Source: Trebonia sp963843745 (GTDB lineage: Bacteria; Actinomycetota; Actinomycetes; Streptosporangiales; Streptosporangiaceae). Taken from it: 64,000 bases of DNA. The translations under genes were made by a program, and so were the position numbers. The notes under the pieces are model-generated. The model saw only the letters and a program-made list of their open reading frames with translations, made no database searches and was not told the origin of the DNA. The number at the start of each line of letters is the position of its first letter. The first letter of the stretch is position 1. The stretch is from positions 558,001-622,000 of the forward strand of contig CAWJLP010000021.1 in NCBI GenBank assembly GCA_963843745.1. Reading direction: 5' to 3'. Positions 16,178-25,463 of the stretch are shown here, piece by piece.

Positions 16178-16915
16178 CTAGCGCGTCTCGCCGAGCAGGT
16201 GCCCGGCCACCCGGGTCAGGTGGGTGCGCATCGACTCGATCGCGGCGTCGGCGTCCCGCGCCCGCAGCGCGGTCACGATAGCCCGGTGATCCTCCTGGTA
16301 GACGGCGCGGCGCTGGCTGGACGCGCTGCGCCGCTTCAGGTCTCCCCAGACCTGGCCGTGCCGGGCCGACTCGACGACGCTGTACAGCGCGGCGAGCAGC
16401 GGGCTGTGGGCGGCGGCCATGATGGCCCGGTGCAGGGCCAGGTCCCAGGTCTCGAACTCCTCGTAGTTGACGGCCTGGTCGCCGCCGGCGACGCAGCGCT
16501 CCATTTCCGCGAAGTCCCGCGCCGTCGCCCACATCACGACCAGCGGTAGCGCCTGCGGCTCGAGCAGGCGGCGGATCGTCATCACGTCGGCGGGCGCGAA
16601 GTCCATAGCGGCGGGGGCCGGATAGGCCGCCGCCTTTCCCGCCACCTCGCCCGGCGTCTCCCTGAGGACATCGAACGCCTGCCCCGCCGTGTTCCTGAAC
16701 GCCGTGTCGCTGAAGAACGTGCCGCGGCCGACCTCGCGCGAGATCAGCCCGTCGGCCTCGAGCGCGGCGAGCGCCAGCCTGACGCCGCTGCGCGTGACGC
16801 CAAGGTCGACGGCGAGCCGGCGTTCCGTGGGCAGCCGCGAGCCGGGCCCGAGTCCGGCCCGTTCTGACTCGGCCATGATCAGCTCCGCGAGCCGCCGCCC
16901 GCGCGTGGCGGACAT
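16178..16915 (-). CDS. GntR/FadR-family transcriptional regulator
   Basis: A 245-aa DNA-binding regulator. The winged helix reads GPGSRLPTERRLAVDLGVTRSGVRLALAALEADGLISREVGRGTFF; the C-terminal FCD domain has EPQALPLVVMWATARDF, DLALHRAIMAAAHSPLLAALYSVV and HRAIVTALRARDADAAIESMRTHL, with His and Asp residues typical of the metal/ligand pocket. The start is placed at ATG 16915 (MSATRGRRLAEL); the frame is open to 16963, but a start there would bury the candidate operators. It is divergent from the FAH-transporter operon, so it likely controls that operon with a pathway intermediate as effector (inference). Confidence 0.88.
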   Translation of the reverse strand: MSATRGRRLAELIMAESERAGLGPGSRLPTERRLAVDLGVTRSGVRLALAALEADGLISREVGRGTFFSDTAFRNTAGQAFDVLRETPGEVAGKAAAYPAPAAMDFAPADVMTIRRLLEPQALPLVVMWATARDFAEMERCVAGGDQAVNYEEFETWDLALHRAIMAAAHSPLLAALYSVVESARHGQVWGDLKRRSASSQRRAVYQEDHRAIVTALRARDADAAIESMRTHLTRVAGHLLGETR

Positions 16916-16940
16916 GACCCGCTCCGTCCCATCCACGCAA

Positions 16941-17062
16941 CCAATTCTACCAATCACTGTCAACTTGTGACCGCTATTAGGAAGATCTTAGCTATTGAGG
17001 TTATTGACCTGTTTTTGGAGGGGACCTACGCTCAACCAATCTGGTGAATATAACCAATTGGT
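16941..17062. promoter_or_regulatory. CCAAT/ATTGG-type half-site cluster before the FAH operon
   Basis: Between the FadR-type regulator and the FAH gene, CCAAT-type half-sites occur at 16941, 16950, 17036 and 17054. The last forms a perfect palindrome ACCAATTGGT (17053-17062). In a GC-rich genome this clustering is unusual and suggests operators for the adjacent regulator; the assignment is inference. Confidence 0.4.
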
Positions 17063-17099
17063 CTCGGGTAGTCGAATACGCCGGCAAAGGAGACGCCAG

Positions 17100-18005
17100 G
17101 TGAGGCTCGCCACCATTGTTACCCCGAACGGGCCGCGGCTGCACGTACGAGGACGCTCCGGGTACGTGGACGTTGGCGAGGAGACCGGTGACCCCGGCTT
17201 CGCCTCGCTCGCGGCGGTACTCAGCGCGGGGCCGCGAGCCATGGACGCCGTACGCGCGCTGGCGGACCTGGACGGCCGCGAGTACGGCCCGGCCGACCTC
17301 GGCCCGGCCGTCCCGGCGCCGGAACGGATCCTGTGCCTGGGCCTGAACTACCTGGAACACGCCGTCGAGGGCGGCCGGGAGGTGCCGACCTGGCCGGACG
17401 CGTTCGTGCGCGGCCGGGACAGCGTGCTCGGCCCCTACGCGGACCTGGTCAAGCCCGCGCTCACCAGCCGGTTCGACTACGAGGGCGAGCTCGGGATCGT
17501 CATCGGGGCGGGCGGCCGGTACATCCCGGCCGGCAAGGCGCTCGACGCGATCGCCGGGTTCGTGGTCCTCAACGACGCCTCCGCGCGGGACTGGCAGCGC
17601 GCCGCGTCGCAGTGGACCGGGGGCAAGAACTTCGAGGGCAGCATGCCGATCGGTCCCGAGGTCGTCACCACCGACGAGGCCGACGTCAGCGACGTCGCCC
17701 TCACCACCGTGCTCAACGGCCAGGTCATGCAGTCCGCGCGGACCTCGCAGATGATCGTGGACGTGCCGAGCGCGGTCGAGTTCTTTTCTTCCTTCACCCG
17801 GCTGGCTCCCGGCGACGTGATCGCCACCGGGACGCCAGGCGGCGTCGGTTTCGCCAGGCAGCCGCCGGTGTGGCTGCACCCAGGTGACGTCATCGAGGTC
17901 ACCGTCGAGAACGTCGGAACGATCAGGAACCGCGTGGTCGCCGAGCCCGGCGACCACGCGGGCTGGAGATGGCGCCCGACCGGCCCGCAGCCAAGCGGGC
18001 TCTGA
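17100..18005 (+). CDS. fumarylacetoacetate hydrolase family protein
   Basis: A 301-aa FAH-fold C-C hydrolase or decarboxylase. It contains ILCLGLNYLEHAVEGG, the metal-binding FDYEGELGIVIGAGG (E-x-E), GFVVLNDASARDWQ, and the C-terminal FTRLAPGDVIATGTPGGVGFARQPPVWLHPGD. The family cleaves or decarboxylates beta-diketo or 2-hydroxy-dienoate acids in aromatic and sugar-acid breakdown. GTG 17100 follows AAAGGAG by 7 bp and fits the family start. It is the first gene of a run with a branched-chain-type ABC importer, so the imported compound may feed this enzyme. Confidence 0.9.
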   Translation: MRLATIVTPNGPRLHVRGRSGYVDVGEETGDPGFASLAAVLSAGPRAMDAVRALADLDGREYGPADLGPAVPAPERILCLGLNYLEHAVEGGREVPTWPDAFVRGRDSVLGPYADLVKPALTSRFDYEGELGIVIGAGGRYIPAGKALDAIAGFVVLNDASARDWQRAASQWTGGKNFEGSMPIGPEVVTTDEADVSDVALTTVLNGQVMQSARTSQMIVDVPSAVEFFSSFTRLAPGDVIATGTPGGVGFARQPPVWLHPGDVIEVTVENVGTIRNRVVAEPGDHAGWRWRPTGPQPSGL

Positions 18006-18033
18006 CATCAAATTGCTAACCCGCGGAGGGACA

Positions 18034-19354
18034 ATGAAGTTCACGACCCCCGTGATCGGGATCGTCGCCCTCGCCGTCGCCGTGTTGACCGCATGCAGCA
18101 GTGCGAGTTCCAACTCGAGCGGCGCTGCGACCGGCGCGGCCTCTGGATCAACGCTCACCATCGCGGACGTCGCGCCGTTCAGCGGTCCCGACGCCGCGCT
18201 CGGCCCGACTTACCTGGCCTCCTGCTACGGCGCGACCGCGGCCATCAACAGCGCGGGTGGCGTGCTCGGGCACAAGCTCGACTGCAAGAGCGTCGACACC
18301 CGCGGCGACCCGGCCGACGCCGTCCCCGCGGTCAACCAGATGTTCGCCTCGACCTCTAACCTGGGGCTCGTCATCGGCTGCACGTCGGACGAGGCTGCCT
18401 CGGTCGCGCCGGTCATCAACGCGCACAAGATGGCGATGTTCTGCATGACCGGGCAGTCGGAGTTCGACAGCGTCAAGTTCCCGTACTTCTACCGGCTGGT
18501 GCCGCCCGACCTCGAAGAGTCCTACGCGATGGTCGCGATCGCACAGGAACTGCACTACAACAGGATCGCCCTGGCGTTCGGCAACGACATCGGCTCGCAG
18601 ACCTTCATCCAGCCCGCCATCGCGGCGCTGCAGAAGGCCGGGATGACGATGACCACCAACCAGACGCTCGACCTCAACGCCACCACGTTCCGCACCGAGG
18701 CCGAGGCGATCATCCAGTCCCACCCGGACGCGATCATGACCGAGGCGCTCGGGTCCGCCGACCCGACCCTGTTCTCTGAGATCAAGCAGCTCAACGGCGG
18801 CAAGATGATCCCGATCATCGGAACGTCCGCGGCCATCTCGCCGGCGTTCTTCAAGTCCGCGGCGGCGGCGGTCGGCGCGACCACGTTCACGTCCGGGTTC
18901 CACGCCGACAACCTGGTCGTGGAGACCAGCGGTCCGGCGTACCAGGCGTTCTCGTCCGCGCTGCTGTCTCAGCAGGGCAAGGTCCCCGGTGCCACCGGCG
19001 ACTTCACCACCTACCTGAGCGCGCCGGGCGGTGTCCACCTGTACGACGGGATCAACCTGGCCTCCCTCGCGATGATCATGGCGAACAGCACCAGCCCGAG
19101 CGTGTACGGGCCCGAACATCGTCAAGATCGGGAACGGCGTCGCCGGCGCGACGGTGTGCTACTCGTTCGCCTCCTGCGCCGCCGACCTCAAGTCGGGCAA
19201 GGCGATCAGGTACGAGGGTCCCGGCGGGCCGACGAGCTTCGACGCCTACCACGACTCGACGGGCATCTTCCAGGTCGACACCTACAGCGATAACGGCGCG
19301 GTGAACGTCGTCGGGAACCTCACGGCTGACCAGCTGCGAGCACTATCCGGATGA
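18034..19354 (+). pseudogene. branched-chain amino acid-type ABC substrate-binding lipoprotein, frameshifted
   Basis: Extracytoplasmic receptor of a Liv-type importer. It has a signal peptide with lipobox LTAC (MKFTTPVIGIVALAVAVLTACSS), then a type I periplasmic-binding fold starting IADVAPFSGPDAALGPTYL, VINAHKMAMFCMTGQSEF, and FRTEAEAIIQSHPDAIMTEALG. After SPSVYGP (near 19111) the frame changes to Arg-rich nonsense ending at 19293. The true C-terminus continues in the +1 frame as GNGVAGATVCYSFASCAADLKSGKA to 19354. One extra base near GGGCCCG (19108-19114) explains this. It could be a real mutation or an assembly error; with it corrected the protein is about 440 aa. Confidence 0.85.
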
Positions 19355-19385
19355 GGGCACTGTCACTCATGAGAGCACGGGCCGG

Positions 19386-20252
19386 ATGACCATATTTCTC
19401 GCCTCGGTAGGCTTCGGGCTGGTGACCGCGTCTGTGCTGGCGGTCGCCGCGGTCGGATTCACGCTGCAGTTCGGCGTGACCGACGTGCTCAACCTGGCCT
19501 ACGGGGCCGTGATGATCGCCGGCGCGTACCTCGCCTACGTGATCAACCAGGCCGGCCTGAACATCTGGGTCGGCCTGGTGGTCGCGGTCGTGGCGTGCGC
19601 GGCCGGCTCGGTGCTGCTCAACTCCGGCATCTACACGCCGTTCCAGCGCCGCGGCGCGTCGCCGATCACGTTGGTGATCGTCTCCCTCGGCATGACGCTG
19701 ATCATCGAGTTCGGCACCCAGGCGATCGCGGGCGGGACCAGCGTGTCCTACACGATGGCCCAGGGGCCGTCGGTCCGCGCGGGCGGGCTGGCGCTCACCG
19801 CGGTGCAGCTCGTCGTCATCGGGCTGAGCGTGCTGGTCATGCTCGGCACGCACGTGCTGCTGCGCTACACCAGGCTCGGCAAGGCGATGCGCGCGACCGC
19901 GGCCAACAAGACGCTGGCCCGCAACTGCGGGATCAGGACGTCCCGGGTGATCAACCTGACCTGGGCGATCACCGGGGCGCTGTGCGGCCTGGCCGGGGTG
20001 ATCTTCGCGATGGACGCGGGCAGCTTCGACGCCACGAGCACTGACCTGTTCCTCATCCTGATCCTGGCCGCGGTTTTCCTCGGCGGACCGGGCCAGGCGT
20101 ACGGCGCGATGCTCGGCGCGGTGGTGATCGGCCTGGCGACCGAGATCAGCGCCGCCTACATCACGCCAAGCTACAAGTACGTGGTCGCGTTCGTGGCGCT
20201 GCTCCTCATCCTCGGCGTCCGCCCGACCGGACTGCTCGGAGCTCGCGCGTGA
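19386..20252 (+). CDS. branched-chain amino acid-type ABC permease (LivH family)
   Basis: A 288-aa inner-membrane permease with about eight helices. It has the family signatures FGVTDVLNLAYGAVMIAGAYLAYV at the N-terminus and RYTRLGKAMRATAANKTLARNCGI, the coupling-helix (EAA-like) region. It partners the LivM domain of the next gene. The start codon is ATG 19386; its stop overlaps the GTG of livM-livG. The substrate is unknown; the neighbouring FAH and SDR genes suggest an organic acid or amino-acid-like compound rather than necessarily leucine. Confidence 0.92.
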   Translation: MTIFLASVGFGLVTASVLAVAAVGFTLQFGVTDVLNLAYGAVMIAGAYLAYVINQAGLNIWVGLVVAVVACAAGSVLLNSGIYTPFQRRGASPITLVIVSLGMTLIIEFGTQAIAGGTSVSYTMAQGPSVRAGGLALTAVQLVVIGLSVLVMLGTHVLLRYTRLGKAMRATAANKTLARNCGIRTSRVINLTWAITGALCGLAGVIFAMDAGSFDATSTDLFLILILAAVFLGGPGQAYGAMLGAVVIGLATEISAAYITPSYKYVVAFVALLLILGVRPTGLLGARA

Positions 20253-22102
20253 ACTCGTACTACATCATCAACCTGCTCATCTACGCCGCCGTCGACGCGA
20301 CGGCCTGCCTGGGGCTGAACCAGCAGTTCGGTGTCGCCGGCATCACCAACTTCGGCTTCATCATCTTCCAGGCGGCCGGCGGTTACACGGCCGCGATCCT
20401 GGCGCTGCCCAGCCAGTCAGCGAACGGCGGATTCCAGACCTACATCGGGGGCTGGAACCTGCCGTTCCCGCTCCCGTGGATCGGCGCGGCCGTGGTCGGC
20501 GGCCTGATCTCGCTGCCGTTCACGTTCCTGGTCGGCCGCCGGCTGCGCGGCGACTTCGCCGCCGTGGGCTTGCTCGTCACCGCGGTACTGCTCAACTTGC
20601 TGGTCACGAACTACCGCCCGCTGCTGAACGGGTCCGCCGGCCTGTCGCTGATCCCGCAGCCGCTGCAAGGGGAGTACAACCCCCAGTCGTCCGGCTACCT
20701 GTGGACCCTCACCGCCGTCGCGATCGTCGTGTGCGCGCTGGTGTACCTGTTCGTCCGCCGGATCACCGAGTCGCCGTACGGCCGTTCGCTGCGCGCCATG
20801 CGAGACAACAACGCGGTCGCCGACTCGCTGGGCAAGAACTTGCTCTCGCTGCGTACCGCGATGCTGGTGACCGGCGGGGCGATCGCCGGGCTGAGCGGCG
20901 GCATCCTGGTCTCCTACATCACCACCTGGTCGCCGGCCGCCTGGGGCTACGCCGAGACCGTCGTGCTGTTCGCCGCCGTGATCATCGGCGGAACGGGCAA
21001 CCACCTCGGCGCGATCCTCGGCGCTATCTTGGTGCCGGTAGGCTTCGAGGAGGTCACCCGGTACATCCCGACGTCCAACAACCTGCCGCCGAACCTGATC
21101 CCGTCCCTCGAGTGGGTGGCGATCGGCCTGCTGATCGTCATCTTCCTCTGGGTCAGGCCGCAGGGCATCCTGCCCGAGCGAAAACGGGTCATCCGAGCTG
21201 GCGCGGCCGCGATCCCCCCCACCGCGGCCGCGCCTCCCCCTCCCGCGCCGCCTGCGCCTGAGCCGGGGGTGCCTGAGCCGGGGGTGCCTGAGCCGGCGGT
21301 GCCGGTGTCAGCGCTGCGCCCCGCCGGCGAGCCGCCGGGCGACCGCGAGGTCGTCCTCGAAGCCGCTAACGTGTCCCGCGAGTTCGGCGGCGTCCGGGCG
21401 GTCAACGGCGTCTCATTCACGGTCCGGCGCGGCACGCTGACCGGGCTGATCGGCCCGAACGGGGCGGGCAAGTCGACGCTGCTGGCCATGCTGGCCGGCA
21501 CGCTGCCCGTCTCCAGCGGGACGATCTACTACCAGGGCCGGGACGTCACGCACCTGCCCGCCTACCGCCGCGCCCGCCTCGGCCTGGTTCGCACCTTCCA
21601 GCTCGCCAGCGAGTTCAAGCGGCTCACGGTCATGGAGAACCTGCTGACCGCCGTGCCGGACAACCGCGGCGACTCGTTCCGCGGCGCCCTGGCGGGGCGC
21701 AGGTACTGGCGCGGCGACGAGGCCGCCGCGATCGCCAGGGCCGAGGCGCTGCTGGAGCGGTTCGGCCTCGAAGGGCTGGCCAACAGCTATGCCGGGGACC
21801 TCAGCGGCGGCCAGCGCAGGCTGGTGGAGATCATGCGCGCGCTGATGGCCGAGCCGCGGGTGCTGCTGCTCGACGAGCCGATGGCGGGCGTGCACCCGAA
21901 CCTGGCCAGACGGATCGGGAACCAGCTCGTCGCGCTGTGCGCCGAGGGGCTGACCGTGCTGATGGTCGAGCACGAGCTGGCCATCATGGACGAGTTCTGC
22001 GATCCCGTGGTGGCGATGGCCGAGGGCGCCGTGCTCGCCGAGGGCACGATGGCCGAACTGCGGAGCCGCTCCGAGGTCGTGGAGGCATACCTTGTCGGCT
22101 GA
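20249..22102 (+). CDS. fused ABC permease (LivM) and ATPase (LivG)
   Basis: A 617-aa fusion. Residues 1-about 310 are a LivM-type permease (FGVAGITNFGFIIFQAAGGYTAAIL; ESPYGRSLRAMRDNNAVADSLG; FAAVIIGGTGNHLGAILGA). A Pro/Ala/Glu-rich linker (about 315-365) includes three tandem PEPGV-like units from a 15-bp repeat. The LivG ATPase follows: Walker A GPNGAGKSTLL near residue 402, signature LSGGQRRLVEIMRAL, Walker B VLLLDEPMAGVHP. Both halves look intact. The fused order is known in some actinobacteria. The stop codon lies inside a tandem duplication shared with the livF start. Confidence 0.92.
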   Translation: MNSYYIINLLIYAAVDATACLGLNQQFGVAGITNFGFIIFQAAGGYTAAILALPSQSANGGFQTYIGGWNLPFPLPWIGAAVVGGLISLPFTFLVGRRLRGDFAAVGLLVTAVLLNLLVTNYRPLLNGSAGLSLIPQPLQGEYNPQSSGYLWTLTAVAIVVCALVYLFVRRITESPYGRSLRAMRDNNAVADSLGKNLLSLRTAMLVTGGAIAGLSGGILVSYITTWSPAAWGYAETVVLFAAVIIGGTGNHLGAILGAILVPVGFEEVTRYIPTSNNLPPNLIPSLEWVAIGLLIVIFLWVRPQGILPERKRVIRAGAAAIPPTAAAPPPPAPPAPEPGVPEPGVPEPAVPVSALRPAGEPPGDREVVLEAANVSREFGGVRAVNGVSFTVRRGTLTGLIGPNGAGKSTLLAMLAGTLPVSSGTIYYQGRDVTHLPAYRRARLGLVRTFQLASEFKRLTVMENLLTAVPDNRGDSFRGALAGRRYWRGDEAAAIARAEALLERFGLEGLANSYAGDLSGGQRRLVEIMRALMAEPRVLLLDEPMAGVHPNLARRIGNQLVALCAEGLTVLMVEHELAIMDEFCDPVVAMAEGAVLAEGTMAELRSRSEVVEAYLVG

Positions 22103-22882
22103 CGACCACACGGGGCCGGCTGACGACCACCCGGGCCGGCTGTCGACCACCCGGGCCGCGGCGCGGAACTGCGGGCGACCGGAGTGACCGCCGGCTACGG
22201 CGGCGACCCGGTGATCCGCGGCATCACGGTGCGTGTCCAGCCCGGTCAGGTCGTGTCCCTCGTCGGCGCCAACGGCTCGGGCAAGAGCACCCTGCTCAAG
22301 AGCCTGGTCGGCGTGGTGCGGGTGAGCGCCGGCACGGTCACCGTCGGGGACGTGACAGTGACCAACCGGCCGCCTGAAGAGATCGCCCGGGCAGGCGTCG
22401 GCTACGTGCCGCAGGTCGACGACGTATTCGCCCCGCTCACCGTGCGAGAGAACCTGGAGATGGGCGGCTACCTGCTGCGCCCGAAGGAGGTCAAGCCCAG
22501 GATCGACCACGTGGTCACGGTCTTCCCGCGGCTAGCCACGATGCTGGCCAGGCCGGCCGGCAAGCTGAGCGGCGGCGAGCGGAAGATGCTGGCCATGGGG
22601 CGCGTGCTGATGCTCGAGCCCTCGGTGTTCCTGCTGGACGAGCCGACCGCCAACCTCGCCCCGGCCATCGCCCGCTCCCTGCTCGAGGAACACGTCCGCG
22701 GCCTCGCCCAGAGCGGCGCCTCAGTCCTGATCGTGGAGCAGCGCGCCCGCGCGGTGCTGGCCATCTCCGACCACACCTACGTCCTCGCCGGCGGCGAGGT
22801 CCGCATGGAAGGCACCCCGGCCGAACTGGCCACCGCCCCGGCCTTCGTCGAATCATTCCTCGGCGGCACCGTGACGCGCTGA
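22092..22882 (+). CDS. ABC ATPase (LivF type), N-terminus frameshifted by a 20-bp duplication
   Basis: Second ATPase of the importer. From GTG 22184 the frame is intact: Walker A GANGSGKSTLL, signature KLSGGERKMLAMGRVL, Walker B VFLLDEPTANLAP. It lacks the first beta strand that family members have. The better start is TTG 22092, preceded by GGAGG at 22081-22085. It reads LSADDHTGPADDHPG, then would join GAELRATGVTAGYGG once one 20-bp tandem copy is removed. As it stands the two parts are out of frame by 20 bp, so either translation begins at 22184 (232 aa) or the gene is damaged. Belongs to the operon starting at 17100. Confidence 0.85.
22096..22150 (+). repeat. tandem duplication over livMG stop / livF start (21- and 20-bp periods)
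   Basis: Three copies of CGGCTGACGACCAC (third with T for A) start at 22096, 22117 and 22137. The first copy contains the TGA stop of livM-livG. The 21-bp step is frame-neutral for livF, but the 20-bp step is not, and removing one 20-bp unit restores one continuous livF frame. Confidence 0.8.
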
Positions 22883-22962
22883 TTCCCGGTGGCCGTCACC
22901 TTTGACCATGCCTCGGACTACGAGATAATTTGACCTCGCAGGGCGCTTTAGGGAGGCCACGG

Positions 22963-23835
22963 ATGGCACTGAAGATCATGCCGCACGGCCGGCTGCAGGA
23001 ATGGGTCGCCGAAGAGAAGGGCTTCTTCACGGCCGAAGGGCTCGACTACAGCTTCATAGTCACCGGCGACTACGGCGTCAGCTCCGTCCAGCGGGACGAC
23101 GCCGGGGAGATCAAGACCGGCGCGTTCGAGACGTTCGGCGCCGGGCGTGACGGCGCCGACGTGAGCTGCGCCTGCCACTGGGCCACGAACGCCGCCGCGC
23201 GGGAGGGAAGCGGCCAGCTGGTGACCACGGCTTACTCGGTGGCGCCCTGCGCCATCGTGGTACCGCCCGAGTCGCCGATCCGCCGCCCAGAAGACCTGGC
23301 CGGAGTCCCGATCGGAGTGGGCTACCACTCCGGGAGCCACTTCGCCGCCCTGCAGGCCCTCGAGCCCGTGCTCGCCCCCGGCGAGCTGAAGCTCACCTTC
23401 CAGGGGCCGCCCAACGAGCGCCTGGACGCCCTGCTCGACCGGCAGGTCCCGGCGGCCGTGACCTGGGGCGTGCCGCTCTACATCGCCCAGGCCTTCGGCT
23501 TCCGCACGGTCGTGGACTCGACGTTCATGATCGGATTCCTGGTGACCGGCCGCGAGGCGACCAAGGCCGACGTGGAGAAGTACCTGGCCGCCCTGAAGCG
23601 GGCGCAGATGGAGATCGATCTCCACCCGGAGCTCTACAAGCACTACCACCTGCGGTCCGTCCCGGAGAAATACCGGGAGCAGGTGGACGTGCGGGCGTTC
23701 GGGACCGGCGAGCGCATCGTCTTCCTGCCCTACACCAGGGAAGTCTTCACCCAGACCCAGGAATGGACGGAAGCGCACCGGATCTTCAACGCGGTGTCCG
23801 CGCAGGCCGGATACGACGAGGCCGCCCTGACCTGA
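22963..23835 (+). CDS. NitT/TauT-like ABC substrate-binding protein without signal peptide
   Basis: A 290-aa periplasmic-binding-fold protein: HGRLQEWVAEEKGFFTAEGLDYSF at the start, VVPPESPIRRPEDLAGVPIGVGYHSGSHFAALQAL in the middle, and RLDALLDRQVPAAVTWGVPLYIAQAFGFR. These are the marks of SsuA/THI5-like or dihydroxyphthalate-decarboxylase-like proteins. No signal peptide or lipobox is present, so it is probably cytosolic and may be an enzyme or ligand sensor rather than a transporter part. GGGAGG precedes ATG 22963. It follows the Liv operon by 80 bp and is closed by a strong terminator. Confidence 0.8.
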   Translation: MALKIMPHGRLQEWVAEEKGFFTAEGLDYSFIVTGDYGVSSVQRDDAGEIKTGAFETFGAGRDGADVSCACHWATNAAAREGSGQLVTTAYSVAPCAIVVPPESPIRRPEDLAGVPIGVGYHSGSHFAALQALEPVLAPGELKLTFQGPPNERLDALLDRQVPAAVTWGVPLYIAQAFGFRTVVDSTFMIGFLVTGREATKADVEKYLAALKRAQMEIDLHPELYKHYHLRSVPEKYREQVDVRAFGTGERIVFLPYTREVFTQTQEWTEAHRIFNAVSAQAGYDEAALT

Positions 23836-23846
23836 CGCTGACGAAT

Positions 23847-23897
23847 GGCGGTGTGGCCCACAGCGCCAATAGGTTCGCGCCTGTGGGCCACACCGCC
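23847..23897 (+). terminator. strong hairpin, 17-bp perfect stem
   Basis: GGCGGTGTGGCCCACAG (23847-23863) pairs perfectly with CTGTGGGCCACACCGCC (23881-23897) around a 17-nt loop, 12 bp after the stop at 23835. There is no T-run, as is common for actinobacterial terminators. It likely ends the 17100-23835 transcription unit. Confidence 0.8.
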
Positions 23898-23943
23898 AAC
23901 CCAGACCGCTTCCTGTAGCTAGGACGGCACGCGCGCTAAGGCG

Positions 23944-24084
23944 TCATGACGTTTTGAAAACCGTGTCGATCTTTCGGTCTGGTGGCTCGATGACCTCGCC
24001 GCCTTTGGCGTAGAGCCGCAGCGACTGCGGGTTCCCGCGCTGAGCGGTAACGTTCTCGGAACGGTCCGCGCGTAGGGTCGGTTC
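23944..24084 (-). pseudogene. possible 3' fragment of an unidentified gene
   Basis: The reverse strand reads SENVTAQRGNPQSLRLY then AKGGEVIEPPDRKIDTVFKTS and a TGA at 23944-23946. The composition looks protein-like, but there is no start codon nearby and upstream sequence becomes antisense to the gene at 24111. It may be the tail of a deleted gene. I do not recognise the family. The rest of 23898-24110 shows nothing else. Confidence 0.22.
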
Positions 24085-24110
24085 GTGAGCGAGGCAGGGG
24101 GGCTGACCCG

Positions 24111-25335
24111 GTGGCGCGGCGAACCGCGGCGGCGGAAGCGGCGGCCCGGTTCCACCTGGGCTCTTCGAGGGCCTGGGCGAGAGCGCTCGGCGTGCTGGCG
24201 GTGCTGTCCTTCGTGGCCGCGATCCCGCTGAGTCTGCTAGCTCACCAGGTGGGCAACGGGGTGATAGGGGCGGGAATCGGCATTCCGTGTGCGGCGATAG
24301 GAATGCTGGTTACCCGGCGCCAGCGGGAGAACCCGCTCGGCTGGCTGTTTCTCGTGATCGGCGTCTGCCTCTTCCTCTGCACGGATGGCGCAGCCTACGC
24401 GACTCTCCGCTACCGCCTCGGGCACCGTCTTCCGCTCGGCCAGGTGGGATTGGTTCTGAACCAGATCTGGGGCCCCAGCCTCGTACTGTTCGTGGTGGCC
24501 GTCCTGCTGTTCCCCGACGGCAGGCTGACCTCGCAGTTCTGGCGCTGGACTTTCCGGGTCTATGGCGTGCTTTTCGGGGTGCTGCTCGCCGCTACCGCCG
24601 TGGCGATCGCCGGCGCCCTCTCCGCGCACCCGGTCTTCGTCGATACCAACGGTGGCCTGGCAGCTGTCGACCAGCCGGCCGGCTGGTTCGCCGTCGTCCA
24701 GAGCCTGCTCATCGTCTCGATGCTCGGGCTGTCACTGGCCTTCATCGCCCGCCTGGCTCTGAGTTGGCGGCGCGCCACTGGCGAGCGGCGCCAGCAGCTG
24801 AAATGGCTGGCGGCCGGCGCTACCGTCAGTCTCGTCTGCCTGGGCCTGGCGGGGACCTTCAGCTCGTCGGACAACGGCCCTACGCTCCGGGGCGTGCTTA
24901 CCGGCATCGCGTGGCTGGGTGTCGCCGCGCTGCCGGTGTCGATCGGCGTCGCGATCATGAAGTACCGGCTGTATGACATCGACAGGATCATCTCCCGGAC
25001 GCTGGCCTATGCGATCATCACCGGGCTGCTGGCCGGGGTGTACGCCGGGCTGGTGCTGCTGATCACCCAGGTGTTCGGGGTCCACACGCCGGTAGCGGTG
25101 GCTGCCTCTACGCTGGCCGGCGGCGCTGTTCAGCCCGCTGCGGCGGCGGGTCCAGCGAGCGGTGGACCGGCGGTTCAACCGGGCCCGGTATGACGCCGAC
25201 CAGATCGTGGCCGTGTTCGCGGTGCGGCTGAAAAACGCGGTCGACCTGGACGCGGTCCGCGATGACCTGGCCGGTATCGTGCATCAGGCCCTGGAACCCG
25301 CCCACGTATCGCTGTGGATCAGCCAACGCAACTGA
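24111..25335 (+). pseudogene. kinase-less sensor-like membrane protein, frameshifted
   Basis: The N-terminal ~320 residues match the membrane sensor module of the kinases at 1-1763 and 2405: many helices, PDGRLTS, RQQLKWLAAG, and IMKYRLYDIDRIISRTLAYAIITGLLAGVYAGLVLL. After ASTLAGG the + frame becomes GAVQPAAAAG and stops at 25193. In the next frame the family sequence continues as LFSPLRRRVQRAVDRRFNRARY, then QIVAVFAVRLKNAV and HVSLWISQRN, ending at TGA 25333. One extra base around 25119-25121 explains the break. Corrected, it is about 407 aa with no kinase domain; such proteins occur in actinobacteria with unknown role. Confidence 0.75.
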
Positions 25336-25463
25336 GTCCGGCTTCCGTCGGCTCCGCCGCCGTCAGGCCCGGCTCTGCTAACGAAGTGCGCCTGCCGTAC
25401 TACGCGATCATTCGCCGTGACCTACACCAACAACCCCACGATCACGAACTACAGCTGCCGTAT

